The notes under the pieces: generated by a model
What the model was told of the DNA's origin: nothing
The model's input: the letters and a program-made list of their open reading frames with translations, nothing else
Databases searched by the model: none
Assembly (NCBI RefSeq): GCF_032854445.1
Contig: NC_088307.1
Location: forward strand, 25,557,953-25,621,952
From: Liolophura sinensis
Lineage: Eukaryota > Mollusca > Polyplacophora > Chitonida > Chitonidae
Reading direction: 5' to 3'
Length of the DNA: 64,000 nucleotides
Program-made: the position numbers and the translations under genes
In this document: in pieces, positions 11,462 to 23,571 of the stretch
Position numbering within the stretch: position 1 is the first letter of the stretch
How the letters are laid out: every line of letters begins with the position of its first letter

Positions 11462-12880
11462 GAATCAAATCATGTCAACAAGTCAAAAGGAGTATTTTTG
11501 TCTGCACCATGAATTTCTACTCTCCCATTTCAACGATCCTGTTTGATCAAGCCAATTTAGGCAAGGACAGAATGATGTCACTTAATCTTCTTTCAGTCTT
11601 GTCTATACAGGGATTAGGAGCAGTATGCAATTGTATACACCTGTACGCTTACATACACATACCTACAAAACTATAACACTAAGCTACATTTGCAAAGGTA
11701 AATACAGGTAAGTAGGCTAATGGAAAAAAAGAAAATCAATGAGTGACAGTAGAATAGCCTTGCGAAAAGCTCAATGTACCCGATACCATATACTGGTTAT
11801 TAGCTGTATCGGTTAATGCATGTATGTACAGTGGTTGTTCGGATCACTTTTATGGCTGGTTTACCTAAGCCTGCCATTGGACGACCAAGTTTTATTGCGT
11901 AGTCTTTAGACTCAAAATATTGGCCAATGTTCACAATCAATTCTCGAGCAACGCACAAACTCAGCACTTCCGTTAGCACAGTGTACATATACCTTTTGTT
12001 ATTCAGTACAAACCTTAATGTTTCAGTCTGTATTCTTCATAAAAAGAGATTCAAAGCAGCAGAAAATTTCATTTCCCTTATGAATAAACACAGAATTATA
12101 CACGGTTTCAAAACCAGTCTTCAACAGCTTATGTTGGAAGCAATTTTATGAAAAGAATTATAAAAAAGAAAAAATATAATGCTCAACATCATCACTTGCC
12201 ATAATAGCATGGAACAGTTTGTAAAAAAAAAAGCTCACATACCCTTTTTTCTATGGAATTTGAAGGCAGATCATGTCAATTTGAAAGCACTTTGAAAAAA
12301 AAAAACGTTCTTGTATACACCCAACTATTCATCCACATGTAGATCTATTGGTCAACATACAACAGATCCTCCCCAACACCTTCCCACCCACCCGCTCCAA
12401 AGAATGTAACTATTAACCTATAGCCTACAACCTTTTCAATCGCCTCTGCAAGCAATATTTTGAAACATTCTGAGGGAACTTCTGGGGCGTAGAGAAACTG
12501 GTTTCTGCTCTATGAAGCTTGCATCTTTTGTAACACAAACAAATCAGTTTTGGTGTTGTTTTCATAATAACTGTATGCATAAATTCCACTGAAAAAAGTG
12601 CTTTAGAGGTCAAAACGGTTGAATATCTACAGTATAGTACAGGCACATACATGTAAGCTACCATTTTAGTTGCCTATTCTTTCAAGGTTTTTACTGCTTT
12701 CAGCTGGTTTTATGGCAATCATTAACCAGTACTTTCTGCCTTAATACCAGCTACAACCAAGTACATGTAGCACACAACTGTGTCATTACTTAAATCTGCT
12801 AAGCATTAATTGTGGGATTACACCTGTGTCAGGAAAATGGGGCAATGGAATAACAAGTGACATATGACATGTGATTAACC
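11462..12880. other. unique sequence, no gene seen
   Basis: AT-rich with poly-A tracts; short frames only. Nothing recognised on either strand. Confidence 0.55.
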
Positions 12881-13037
12881 ACTCGATCTATATTTATTTA
12901 TTCATTTATTTGACCGGTGTTTTACGCAGTACTAAAGAACATTTCACTTACACAACGACCGCGGCAAGCATTATAGTGGGAGGAAACTAGGTAAAGCATT
13001 GGGGGAAACTCACGATCATCCACACACTTGATCTATA
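12881..13037 (-). mobile_element. SINE (Nin-like), 5'-truncated, with TSD
   Basis: The body is 12893-13025, with ATTTATTTGACCGGTGTTTTACGC and GCATTATAGTGGGAGGAAAC on the plus strand. The head is absent, yet ACTCGATCTATA (12881-12892) and ACTTGATCTATA (13026-13037) flank it with one mismatch in 12. Confidence 0.88.
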
Positions 13038-13099
13038 AATACAGCTTGATGAAAGCCAACTGTACAATATGGTACATGTACATAACTAGGCAAAGAAAT

Positions 13100-13143
13100 G
13101 TATCCTACATGTATCCCAAATGTATCCTAGATGTATCCTAAAT
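13100..13143. repeat. 11-bp tandem repeat, four copies
   Basis: Four units of the type TGTATCCTAAA, differing at one or two positions. Confidence 0.85.
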
Positions 13144-14199
13144 GACCTGAAATTTCCACCAAAAATGTGCATTTCAAGGGGCAAATAAATGTCACAATTA
13201 ATAACACAACTGCTTGTTTCTTACCAATAATGGGTGCTCAAATTTAGCCTAGCTGGCACCAAAAAACAGCCCAAAATAACAATTCAATGGATGAAAATTT
13301 AAAATACATCTTTGATTTCAAGTTCACAGCATCTTATTTAATATTGTAAATGCCTTTTTATTCCCGGGCATAAACTTTCATGGATTTGATAAGGAGACAT
13401 ATTTGCAGGAATCAACTTTCGCAGATTTTAACAAAATTTTTGGGCAACTTACAAACGAAAATCAAACTTTAATACAGAAACATCACGTATGAAAAAAACT
13501 CAAGCATTCAAGTAACAATGTTATCATTTAAACTTGTTTGTACCGGTAAGATGTGACAAAAATTCTATACAATACAGCAACTTGATCAGGCAAAGGAAGT
13601 TAATCCTCCTAAGCTTTTAATCTTTTCAAGACGAAGCTTTTGCCTGCTGTGTGAGCAAATATTTGTGTCACTCACTCCGGGGTTAAATGTGATATAAATA
13701 AATCCTACTGTTTAATTCTCATGCATCAGCAGTGTGAGTGAAACTCTGAGTGAACTGTGACAGATTTTTGGTAAATTTCTCAGAAATCATCATTATGAAA
13801 AGAAAGTTTGAAGGGCGTAAACCCCTAAGTGATGTATCGGGTGCCTCGGAAAGGTGATCTGACCGGAAGGCAAGTGCGGTCAATAAAAAAACAGCCTCTC
13901 TCATTGTATGTATATCGTATCAAGTACTCATGATGAGAACACATTATCGCTTTGTATGTCTCTAACCGCGGCAATAAATCAACGACAACAACAACTACAT
14001 CACAATGGAGCGATACTTAGAAGAAAGCAAGATTAACTGACGATGAATTAAACTGGACTTGTGAAAGTCTGAATACATTCTAATTAGGTATTTCTATAGG
14101 TATAGATGTCATTTAGAAAGTGGATTAAGTAACAGTATTATCGTTAATAGGGATTACACTTTCTGAATATAGCACAGATTCTAGTGCTGAAATTTGGCT
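13144..14199. other. unique AT-rich sequence
   Basis: No recognised feature. The 61-codon minus frame at 13719-13904 has no motif. Confidence 0.55.
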
Positions 14200-14297
14200 G
14201 AGACCACTGCGGGTTTCGAACCAGCGACCTCAGAGTCAGGCACCTAACCGCCAGCAATACATGTTAACCGTCTAGACCACTCGACCAACAGGCCTTC
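14200..14297 (-). mobile_element. tRNA-like head (SINE head or tRNA pseudogene)
   Basis: Read on the minus strand it has GGTCGAGTGGTCTAGACGG (A-box-like) and GGTTCGAAACCC (perfect B box). About 20 bp of extra sequence between the D-arm region and the anticodon region, and no clean cloverleaf, argue against a functional tRNA. A SINE head is the better reading; the body was not identified. Confidence 0.6.
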
Positions 14298-15117
14298 CAC
14301 AAAAATAGAAGGTAGTTGACCGGTAGACTTTTACAGCAAACATGCATTACCCCTCTGATGATCACAAACCACGTAGTTATAATAAACTACATATTTGAAG
14401 TTTAATTTTCGTCACCTGTTCGACCCAGTCATCCCCAACTCCCAACTACCATCTGGCCCACAAACTCAACACTCAGCCTTATTAAGAGCAGGATGTCCAC
14501 TTGAGCAATACAGACACTACCTTGTACTGCCAAGACAGTTCCTCGCCTAATTCTAGGCTTAAATGTACCAAAAACGGGTTACGTCTAGTATGAATTTGAA
14601 ACCTACAAAATAAGCATCTTAGCACCAAGTTACAGACAAGGGGCCAAGAAGGGCACTACACAGAGGTTAAGATCCTTGATCCTTAAGAGTCCCCCCATGC
14701 CCTTTCCAAAGTCTGAAGACCTCTACCCCAAGGATTCCCTCTTAGCACAGCAGATCTGTCATTTGGACTCTGTGGAACACATAAATCTTGTCTAGGGCCA
14801 AGGCTTGCAGTCACTAACCGCCTCATAAAATACCCTATAAACATCTCTCTCCTTCTGTGTCTAATAAAATAGTCTGATGTTTAGTGAGGGGTAGAGAGCT
14901 GAAGCCTTGGTCAAAGCTGGTCTCGCTTAAGTCTCACTAACAGAGCTTCATTGTACGCCTATTATGTGAAATAGGGACTGTGACAAGTGATGGATTACTT
15001 TGAATAAAGTAAATCATATAACAAAAAAATTAAGATTTTAAAAAGATTCATTATTCAAGGAGGGACCAACAACAAAAGTAGTATTATGTCCTGAGAAAAA
15101 CAGGTAAATGCAGCATA
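14298..15117. other. unique sequence, moderately GC-rich at 14400-14990
   Basis: No coding frame or repeat. Composition is more balanced than in the flanks; possible non-coding function is conjecture. Confidence 0.45.
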
Positions 15118-16165
15118 GCTAGCATAGATGTGTGAAATAATAGAGATGTAGCCTAGATCCATGTATGAAATAATAAAGTACATGTAGTCTACATAGAGAT
15201 GTAGCTTAGATCCATGTATGAAATAATAAAGTACATGTAGCCTAAATATGAAATAATAGAGATGTAGCCTAGATCCATGTATGAAATAATAAAGTACATG
15301 TAACCTAAATATGAAATAATAGAGATGTAGCCTAGATCCATGTATGAAATAATAAAGTACATGTAACCTAAATGTGAAATAATAGAGATGTAGCCTAGAT
15401 CCATGTATGAAATAATAAAGTACATGTAGTCTAAATGTGAAATAAAAGAGATGTAGCCTAGATCCATGTATGAAATAATAAAGTACATGTAGTCTAAATA
15501 TGAAATAATAGAGATGTAGTCTAGATCCATGTATGAAATAATAAAGTACATGTAGCCTAAATATGAAACAATAGAGATGTAGCTTAGATCCATGTATGAA
15601 ATAATAAAGTACATGTAGCCTAAATATGAAATAATAGAGATGTAGTCTAGATCCATGTATGAAATAATAAAGTACATGTAGCCTAAATATGAAATAATAG
15701 AGATGTAGCCTAGACCAATGTATGAAATAATAAAGTACATGTAGCCTAAATATGAAATAACAGAGATGTAGTCTAGATCCATGTATGAAATAATAAAGTA
15801 CATGTAGCCTAAATATGAAACAATAGAGATGTAGCCTAGATCCATGTATGAAATAATAAAGTACATGTAGCCTAAATATGAAACAATAGAGATGTAGCCT
15901 AGATCCATGTATGAAATAATAAAGTACATGTAGTCTAAATATGAAATAATAGAGATGTAGCCTAAATATGAAATAATACAGAAGTAGTCTAGACATGAAA
16001 CAATAGAAAAGTAGCCTAGACATGAAATAATAGAAAAGTAGCCTAGACATGAAATCAGAGACATAAAGCCTAGACATGGAATAACAGAGATGTAGCCTAG
16101 ATATGAAATAAAAGAGATGTAGCCTAGACATGAAATCAGAGACATGAAGCCTAGATATGAAATCC
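15118..16165. repeat. 63-bp composite minisatellite bordered by 27-bp units
   Basis: The 63-bp unit is a 36-bp half (GTAGCCTAGATCCATGTATG then AAATAATAAAGTACAT) plus a 27-bp half (GTAGCCTAAATATGAAATAA then TAGAGAT), about 13 copies at 15130-15960. From about 15960 to 16165 only 27-bp-type units remain, as in GTAGCCTAGACATGAAATAA. The unit length is a multiple of three, so minus frames of 358 and 349 codons with a 21-residue period run through. They are rich in F, Y, I and M, have no known domain and are probably not genes. Confidence 0.95.
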
Positions 16166-16399
16166 TAAAGACCCTGCAGTCATCAGGTTCACAATTTAGC
16201 TCCTGAAATCCAAAAACACAGTCTGCATCACATTCCATAGTTTTAAAAAAATAAAGAACAGGGTTTGAATAAATTGTAGTAGGTTTAGTAAATTTTTGGA
16301 GCTATGGTATATCAAACAATTAAAGATTCTTTTTCATAATCAGTGACAAGAAGTTAAACATGTGATCTACACCATAAAAAGTTTGAACAAACTAGGATT

Positions 16400-16985
16400 G
16401 TTGAACATAACCTTGGAATATATCTTTTGAAATGATACAAAATGTTAGTGAATTTAGCTTGGGTATGAGTCAAACTGTTCTATACACACTTTTTGTAAGA
16501 GGGCTAAAGCATTATAATTGTAATATTCTTGGATGAAATTTCTTTGAAATCATGACATATTTTCTATCTACTGAAAGAACAACCATTTTGTCTGAAGCTT
16601 TAGATGAAGAGGGTCAAAGAAATAAAGTTGTAACAATCTTACACTTTGATATCTTTGAAATAAAAAGCAGTATTGGCTCTTTCTTGTTTTTCTCAGTCTT
16701 TGTGAAAACGTTTAAAGAATTAAAACTGTAAGAAGCTTGGATTTGTCGTTTTGGTGCAATAAAAGGAACTATTTCCACTGATCCATTTTCTTCAAGTTTT
16801 CAATCAATGAAAATGGTTTAAAATCTAAATGGTAAGATGCTTGAACTTGTCACATCAAAAATTTTATGATTTTGTTCAACCATTCCCATGCACTTTCTAT
16901 GACAAAATGTCAAAGAATTAGAATCATAAAATGCTTTAATCTGACTTATCTTTGAAATGACACAGGCTACATGTAGCCATGACTG
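16400..16985. repeat. decayed ~100-bp tandem repeat
   Basis: About six poorly conserved units. A recurring sequence of words TCAAAGAATTAAAACTGTAA, GATGCTTG and TCTTTGAAATGACA starts near 16504, 16613, 16711, 16816 and 16909, giving a period of about 93-109 bp. Units differ at many positions, so it would be missed by strict repeat searches. Confidence 0.55.
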
Positions 16986-17031
16986 AAAGATTCTTTGCTT
17001 TTGCAATATGGCTGAAATGTTGCTCATGTAA

Positions 17032-17395
17032 CATTAAACCCTGACCATTCATTCATTCCTTTATTAGTGAAAATTTATGCTCCAGTCCAAATATACAACC
17101 ATCAGTTTTCCAGCATGTTCCATCTGCCTCTATCTCTCTATGCTCCTAACATTAAACCCTGACCATTCATTCATTCCTTTATTCCTTCATTAGTGAAAAT
17201 TTATGCTCCAGTCCAAATATACAACCATCAGTTTTCCAGCATGTTCCATCTGCCTCTATCTCTCTATGCTCCTAACATTAAACCCTGACCATTCATTCAT
17301 TCCTTTATTCCTTCATTAATGAAAATTTATGCTCCAGTCCAAATAAATATACAACCATCAGTTTTCCAGCACATTTCTTCTGCCTCTATCTCTCT
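17032..17395. repeat. 118-126-bp tandem repeat, three copies
   Basis: Units begin CATTAAACCCTGACCATTC at 17032, 17150 and 17276. The first spacing is 118 bp and the second 126 bp, the difference being a small insertion of TTCCTTCATT-type sequence. The third copy is the most diverged at its 3' end. Confidence 0.95.
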
Positions 17396-17399
17396 TCCT

Positions 17400-18110
17400 T
17401 TAGACCATGTAACCTGAGAAATTGCTAGGCCCAGCCTAGCAAGGGTCAGTGGGTGCAGATATCTGTCCCAAGGGGAAGGTTTTCAGGGGTGATGTAACCA
17501 GCAGGGTAACAGGGTTTGAGGACAGCTGGGTGATAGATCAGTGAGGGTGATGAGGTCTCCTGTGTGGGGAGAGGGAGCTAAGATGAGGTGCTGAGACGGG
17601 CAATGGATAAGGGGTTGATGGGCGTTCAGCCTTGGTGCTGAGGGCAAGGCTGCTAAATCTCACAGATTTCCTGAGCATGTTGCGTAAGCGCACCCATCCT
17701 CACCATACCTGTACTACTGACACCCCTCTTCAGTCATTTCAACACCACTGGATTAAACAGGAAGTTATCCTAATGGGGGGCAGGGGCAAAACGTGGGTGA
17801 GGGTACATATGTACTTGCTTATATAATCTGCCAAGACTTAAAAGGCATTATTTGTTTGGAAAAATGTAAACTATACAGAAACCATTATTCCTCAGCCTTT
17901 TTTCATACCTGAAAAGAGTAATTTTAGTTTACAGGTAAGTTGAATGAAATTTATTAATTGAAATAATTTGACTGTGTACATGGAGTTGTCAAACTTTCAG
18001 GAAGGGATATTTTCTCAATATATTTTATTGAGACAAAATCAAACTCTCTTAATCTGACAAACTATACACTTTCTATACCAAAAGGTTGAGAATTGAAGGT
18101 AACTTGTATT
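17400..18110. other. unique sequence with GC-richer island 17400-17790
   Basis: Purine-rich, complex sequence without repeats (for example GGTGATGAGGTCTCCTGTG). No splice-supported coding frame; candidate conserved non-coding stretch by composition only. Confidence 0.4.
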
Positions 18111-18111
18111 A

Positions 18112-18139
18112 TTCATTTATTTGATTAGTGCTTCACGCC
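18112..18139 (-). mobile_element. SINE tail fragment
   Basis: ATTCATTTATTTGATTAGTG then CTTCACGCC matches the SINE 3' tail for 28 bp only, abutting the coding-like segment to its right. Confidence 0.45.
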
Positions 18140-18590
18140 TTAAGGTCGTAAGGGTCTTCTGCTTTTTACAAACTGGCTTGCCCGTCTTATACTCAGTGCA
18201 CTTTCTACGACCGTCTGAATCAATGTGCAATTGCAGGTTTGGCTTCAGGAGGTGCCACATGCCTTCATGTTCGAATGTCACAACGTCCGCGACAATTTCG
18301 CCTTTGTATGAATTTACTTATCTTCTCGCAATGTTTCAGAAAAATATGGCAGATTGCCAACACAGCCTTATCCCCCGAATCATCAAACATGAACTTATAG
18401 TTGTCTCTGAGGTCCCTTTTCCCATTGCAAAAGGGATACACATTTTGGGATACACATTTCGCTTTTTTCGCCTAAAACGTGTCCATTTTTACTGCAACGG
18501 TGAAGACCTGGGGCCGGTTGTTCTCTCTGTCCGTTCTGCAAACAGCGTTTTTGTAAACAGAGGTGTAATCTTCTGTTTTGCTTTATCATT
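18117..18590 (-). pseudogene. broken coding-like segment, product unknown
   Basis: Read on the minus strand from about 18590, a frame gives words such as NNRPQVFTVAVKMDTF, then a TAG at about 18472, then CVSQNVYPFCNGKRDLRDN, YKFMFDDSGDKAVLAICHIF and LKHCEKISKF. Near 18310 the protein-like pattern continues only after a one-base frame change, with GEIVADVVTFEHEGMWHLL, HIDSDGRRKCTEY and KPVCKKQKTLTTLRREALIK before a TAA near 18117. Balanced residue use, spaced cysteines and lack of repeats look more protein-like than anything else here. It may be a decayed gene or transposon piece; the YKFMFDDSGD part faintly recalls OB-fold proteins, a weak inference. Alternative: chance. Confidence 0.35.
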
Positions 18591-18599
18591 ATCATAACT

Positions 18600-19121
18600 G
18601 AGAACGTTAAGCATAACCTTGAATTTACTAAGTGTACATTTAACACAGATAAGGACTGTTAAATTGATTTTAAATACTTTTGAGTGCTTGATGAACAGGA
18701 CTGCAGCAGCAGAAGTTGTCAGCACAACATTCTTGAATGACTTTAAGTGTTCGGTCATAGTATTGCCCACTGCCATTGGCCAAAATTTCTCAATTCAACC
18801 AATCAAGGAGTTGGGAACAAATTCAACCGTCAGAAATTGAAACCGAGTATCCATACTTGTTTGCGAGTGAGGTACGTTAAAACAGAATTTATCATGTTCC
18901 TTGTAGAGTACCTCAGAAGAAGAGATAAACACATCCTATGTGCCAATCCATGTGGATTCTTGTAGACAAGTGTGGCAGAAGTCTTTGCGCAAATCAATTC
19001 CCAGATTCGCATCAAATATCTATATTTCTTATAGCAAGTTTTCATTTACAATACATGATGTTTTAAATGTCAAATGCACAAACTTCATCAAATTTCTGTT
19101 GTCTAGTATTGTAGTTCTCTA
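18600..19121. other. unique sequence, no gene seen
   Basis: Several overlapping 70-odd-codon frames on both strands, none with a recognisable motif. Confidence 0.5.
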
Positions 19122-20739
19122 CTGTAAAGTAGTGCAGTTCTGTATTCAGTTGTAAAGTAGCGCAGTTCTGTATTCAGTTGTAAAGTAGTGCAGTTCTGTA
19201 TTCAAACGAGAGCAGTGCAGTTGTGTATTAAATTGTAGAGTAGTGCATCTGTATTAAATGGTAAAGTAGTGCAGTTCTGTATTAAATGGTAAAGTAGTGC
19301 AGTTCTGTATTCAGTTGTAAAGTAGTGCAGTTCTGTATTCAAACGAGAGTAGTGCAGTTCTGTATTAAATGGTAAAGGAGTGCAGTTCTGTATTCAATCG
19401 TAGAGTAGTGCAGTTCTGTATTCAATCGTAGAGCAGTGCAGTTCTGTATTCAATCGTAGAGCAGAGCAGTTCTGTATTCAATCGTAGAGCAGTGCAGTTC
19501 TGTATTAAATGGTAAAGTAGTGCAGTTCTGCATTAAATGGTAAAGTAGTGCAGTTCTGTATTAAATGGTAAAGTAGTGCAGTTCAATATTAAAATGGTAA
19601 AGTAGTGCAGTTCTGTATTCAATTGTAGAGCAGAGCAGTTCTGTATTCAATCGTAGAGCAGTGCAGTTCTGTATTAAATAGTAAAGTAGTACAGTTCTGC
19701 ATTAAATGGTAAAGTAGTGCAGTTCTGTATTAAATGGTAAAATAGTGCAGTTCTGTATTCAATCCTAGAGGAGAGCAGTTCTGTATTCAATCCTAGAGCA
19801 GTGCAGTTGTGTATTAAATAGTAAAGTAGTACAGTTCTGTATTCAAACGAGAGTAGTGCAGTTGTGTATTAAATTGTAGAGCAGAGCAGTTCTGTTTTCA
19901 ATCGTAGAGCAGAGCAGTTCTGTATCAAACTGTAAAGTAGTGCAGTTCTGTAGTAAATGGTAAAGTAGTGCAGTTCAATATTAAATGGTAAAGTAGTGCA
20001 GTTCTGTATTCAATTGTAGAGCAGAGCAGTTCTGTATTCAATCGTAGAGCAGTGCAGTTCTGTATTCAATCGTAGAGCAGAGCGGCTCTGTATCAAATTG
20101 TAAAGTAATGCAGTTCTGTATTAAATGGTAAAGTAGTGCAGTTCTGTAGTAAATGGTAAAGTAGTGCAGTTGTGTATTAAATTGTAGAGCAGAGCAGTTT
20201 TGTTTTCAATCGTAGAGCAGAGCAGTTCTGTATTCAATCGTAGAGCAGTGCAGTTCTGTATTCAATCGTAGAGCAGAGCAGTTCTGTATTCAATCGTAGA
20301 GCAGTGCAGTTCTGCATTCAGTCCTAGAGTAGTGCAGTTCTGTATTCAATCGTAGAGCAGTGCAGTTCTGTATTCAATCGTAGAGCAGAGCAGTTCTGTA
20401 TTCAATCGTAGAGCAGAGCAGTTCTGTATTCAATCGTAGAGCAGTGCAGTTCTGTATTCAATCGTAGAGCAGTGCAGTTCTGCATTCAGTCCTAGAGTAG
20501 TGCAGTTCTGTATTCAATCGTAGAGCAGTGCAGTTCTGTATTCAATCGTAGAGCAGAGCAGTTCTGTATTCAATTGTAGAGCAGTGCAGTTCTGTATTCA
20601 ATCGTAGAGCAGTGCAGTTCTGCATTCAGTCCTAGAGTAGTGCAGTTCTGTATTCAATCGTAGAGCAGTGCAGTTCTGTATTCAATCGTAGAGCAGTGCA
20701 TTTCTGTATTAAATTGTAGAGCAGTGCATGTATTAAATG
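19122..20739. repeat. 28-bp minisatellite, about 58 units in two subtypes
   Basis: Core GCAGTTCTGTATT. Subtype 1 has GTAAAGTAGT before the core and AAATG after it. Subtype 2 has GTAGAGCAG(T/A) before and CAATC after. Subtype 1 dominates the left part, the two are mixed in the middle, and subtype 2 is nearly uniform from about 20200 onward, with a 5-7-unit block repeated at about 20290, 20470 and 20610. A diverged unit containing ATTGTAGTTCTCT borders each end. Confidence 0.96.
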
Positions 20740-20944
20740 CCCAGCATTGTAGTTCTCTGTTTTCCATTAGTTCTGTTCACCACTGACCAGCCAGCTAGAG
20801 GTTATCCTCAGCCCATACATGTTACTGATTTCCCGGAGTTCAGGATAAAGCTGGTGTGGATCAAAGTCAGACTGGGACAGAGAAAACAATCTTTAGAGGC
20901 CCGATTACTTCCTGTGTTTCCCTCAAACAAACCACTTTGGGCAT

Positions 20945-21975
20945 TCTACAGGTAGATAAAGATACCAACCCAGCAGAAATTAGACTCAGTTTTCACCACC
21001 ACTGGAACCATAAAACTCCTAAATATTATCCCACAGACATTAGACTCAGCTGTCACTACAACTGATACTGTATAAACCCTAAATGTTATGCCACCGAAAT
21101 TAGATTCAGTTGTCACCTGGATTAATACCATAAACTGCCAAATACTACACCACAAAAATAAGACTCTGTTTTCCTCACCACTGGTACCGTAACACTCCTA
21201 AATATTGTACCACAGAAATTAGGTTCAGTTTTCACCCCTCATGATAACACAGAACCCCTAAATATTGCACCACAGAAATTAGGCTCAGTTTTCACCCCTC
21301 ATGATAACACAGAACTCCTAAATATTGCACCACAGAAATTAGGCTCAGTTTTCACCCCTCATGATAACACAGAACTCCTAAATATTGCACCACAGAAATT
21401 AGGCTCAGTTTTCACCCCTCATGATAACACAGAACTCCTAAATATTGCACCACAGAAATTAGGCTCAGTTTTCACCCCTCATGATAACACAGAACCCCTA
21501 AATATTGCACCACAGAAATTAGGCTCAGTTTTCACCCCTCATGATAACACAGAACTCCTAAATATTGCACCACAGAAATTAGGCTCAGTTTTCACCCCTC
21601 ATGATAACACAGAACTCCTAAATATTGTACCACAGAAATTAGGCTCAGTTTTCACCCCTCATGATAACACAGAACTCCTAAATATTGTACCACAGAAATT
21701 AGGCTCAGTTTTCACCTCAATAGATAAAATAAAACACCTGAATATTGTCCTACAGAAATTAAACTCCGTTCTGACCACCATCCATACTATAAAACTCCTG
21801 AACATTGGACAACAGAAATTTTTGGTATCATGGGTACTGTAAAACTCTCAGATATTGTACTACAGAAATTACATTCAGTTTTCAGCACCTTTGGTACCAT
21901 AAAACTCCTACATATTGCACTATGGGCAGCAGTAATTAGACTTTCACCATTACTGGTACCATAAAATTCCTAAAA
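20945..21975. repeat. 60-bp minisatellite, about 17 units
   Basis: The core at about 21183-21718 has nine almost identical 60-bp units containing CTAAATATTGCACCACAGAA and TTTTCACCCCTCATGATAAC. Units outside the core, left from about 20960 and right to about 21975, are strongly diverged. This is the usual pattern of homogenised centre and decayed edges. Only about 200 bp separates it from the 28-bp array. Confidence 0.96.
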
Positions 21976-22799
21976 ATGTTTTGTTTATATTGTCACACTT
22001 AGTGAGAATAAGAATTGTGGACTTATCTGCAATTATATATATTGGTATTTGCATTGATGTGATTCCATAATCCACACAGGTATCAATATAATAAAGATCT
22101 GGTTACACATGCGTTACTATGATTCATGTAATATGCTACAATGAAGTAAGAAAAAAAAATGCTCATGTCCTCGGAGCAGCATAAATACAGGAATCGCGTG
22201 ACGGTCGCCAGCCGAACACAGGAGAGATCAACCCTACAAGAAAACTGCCGGATCACAATTCAGGGTGGCTGATTAGGACGACCGTGTTTTGTCTCGTAAC
22301 CATGGAAACTCGCACATGGAATTGTCTTAATGTTGCAGGTAAGATGGATATTTACCGGTTTTGTACAAACTGGCATATGTATAATTTTTCACGCATTTTG
22401 AGCTCATCCCTGCTATGTGCATCCGATCCATTCTGACATCTGCTTGAGAGCGTAAGCCCATAACACAGACAATTCAGTTCACTGGGATAATTTCCGCAAC
22501 CCATATACATTACATACAGATGTGCATAAAGGGAATAAAAAATGTCTGACTTCAAAACCACACAGGATTCATTTCTGTCTCAATCTGAAGATCAATAGAC
22601 CCCGATCTGACATGTATAAGAGGAAATGACCCGTAATCTTGTGGCACCTGATAAACAAAGGAATGTTCTTCAGTTGTAAGACAGAAATATCTAGCATCGT
22701 AAATCCCCTCCACCAGACAGACATTATTACCTGAGCAGAATAAATCTCAGGTGCATGCATTGTTTACACCAGGCTCATTCAGGAAATAAAGTCCTTCCC
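21976..22799. other. unique sequence; complex island 22180-22350
   Basis: No gene seen. The island has CpG-containing, non-repetitive sequence such as GAATCGCGTGACGGTCGCC and GTAACCATGGAAACTCGC. It is a possible conserved non-coding element or a short exon I cannot prove. Confidence 0.4.
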
Positions 22800-23009
22800 C
22801 ACCCTTTTCGCATAAGAAAGAGCAACTTTCAGTGCGATTTATGCATATTGTTAAGTTGATTTTGGAGATAAAACTATATTAGCTGGATTGGCCAATTTCA
22901 GGGCTTGACGAAAAGCGTAATTTTATCAGTCTACACAGAATAATGCTTTCACAATATGCTTGAATAAAAAAAACAAACCTTGCAAACATGCGAAAAGGTT
23001 GAAGAATTA
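22800..23009 (-). mobile_element. MITE, ~200 bp, TA-target family
   Basis: The right end is CATGCGAAAAGGTTGAAGAA then TTA. The left end, CACCCTTTTCGCATAAGAAA, is the diverged inverted partner. The interior includes TTGATTTTGGAGATAAAACT and GGATTGGCCAATTTC. It belongs with copies at 24423, 36757, 45999, 49988 and 59980. Non-coding; it would need a transposase in trans. Confidence 0.75.
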
Positions 23010-23536
23010 TAGTTTACTGCATTAATGTCAAGCGAGACTATACACCAAACAAATGCTTTAGCTGGTATGTCGTGAAATGAGATTCTGCACAGCATGATTC
23101 TAGTGCATACAATTCAGCAAAGCGTATATATACTTACATTAATCTAGATTAATTCTGACATCAGGATGCTATGAACCCATCCAACTTTGGACGGGAAAAA
23201 ATCACATTAAATCTGGCCAAAAGTACCCCCTTTCAACAAACTGAAGTGCCTCACTTTTGGAAACAAAAAGGGGTCTAACTTCAATAGAGATGAATTTCGC
23301 CCCGGACATGTATAACGTTAATCTAGCTAAAAGACTGTCAGCTCCAGGCATGCCATTAGTTCACCACTAGCAAATCTGTAACAAGCTTCAAGCATTCCAC
23401 TCCCATTCCACAACCATTCCACAACCATTCCACTCCCATTCCACAGCCCTGATGGTTCTGAAATGAGGGAGTCTATACATAGTACTTGTTGATCAAATGG
23501 CATAGAGCGTCTCGCTATAGCACTGAATCACCATTG
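23010..23536. other. unique sequence with a short 12-bp repeat
   Basis: At 23393-23446 CATTCCACTCCC and CATTCCACAACC type units repeat about four times. Otherwise nothing recognised. Confidence 0.6.
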
Positions 23537-23571
23537 AGGTTGCATGAGATATGTCAGGTGCCTCTTTGTGG

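Noticed and set aside
15055-16238. 358- and 349-codon minus-strand frames
   Set aside because: They come from the 63-bp array; two overlapping frames are open, and neither has a known domain.
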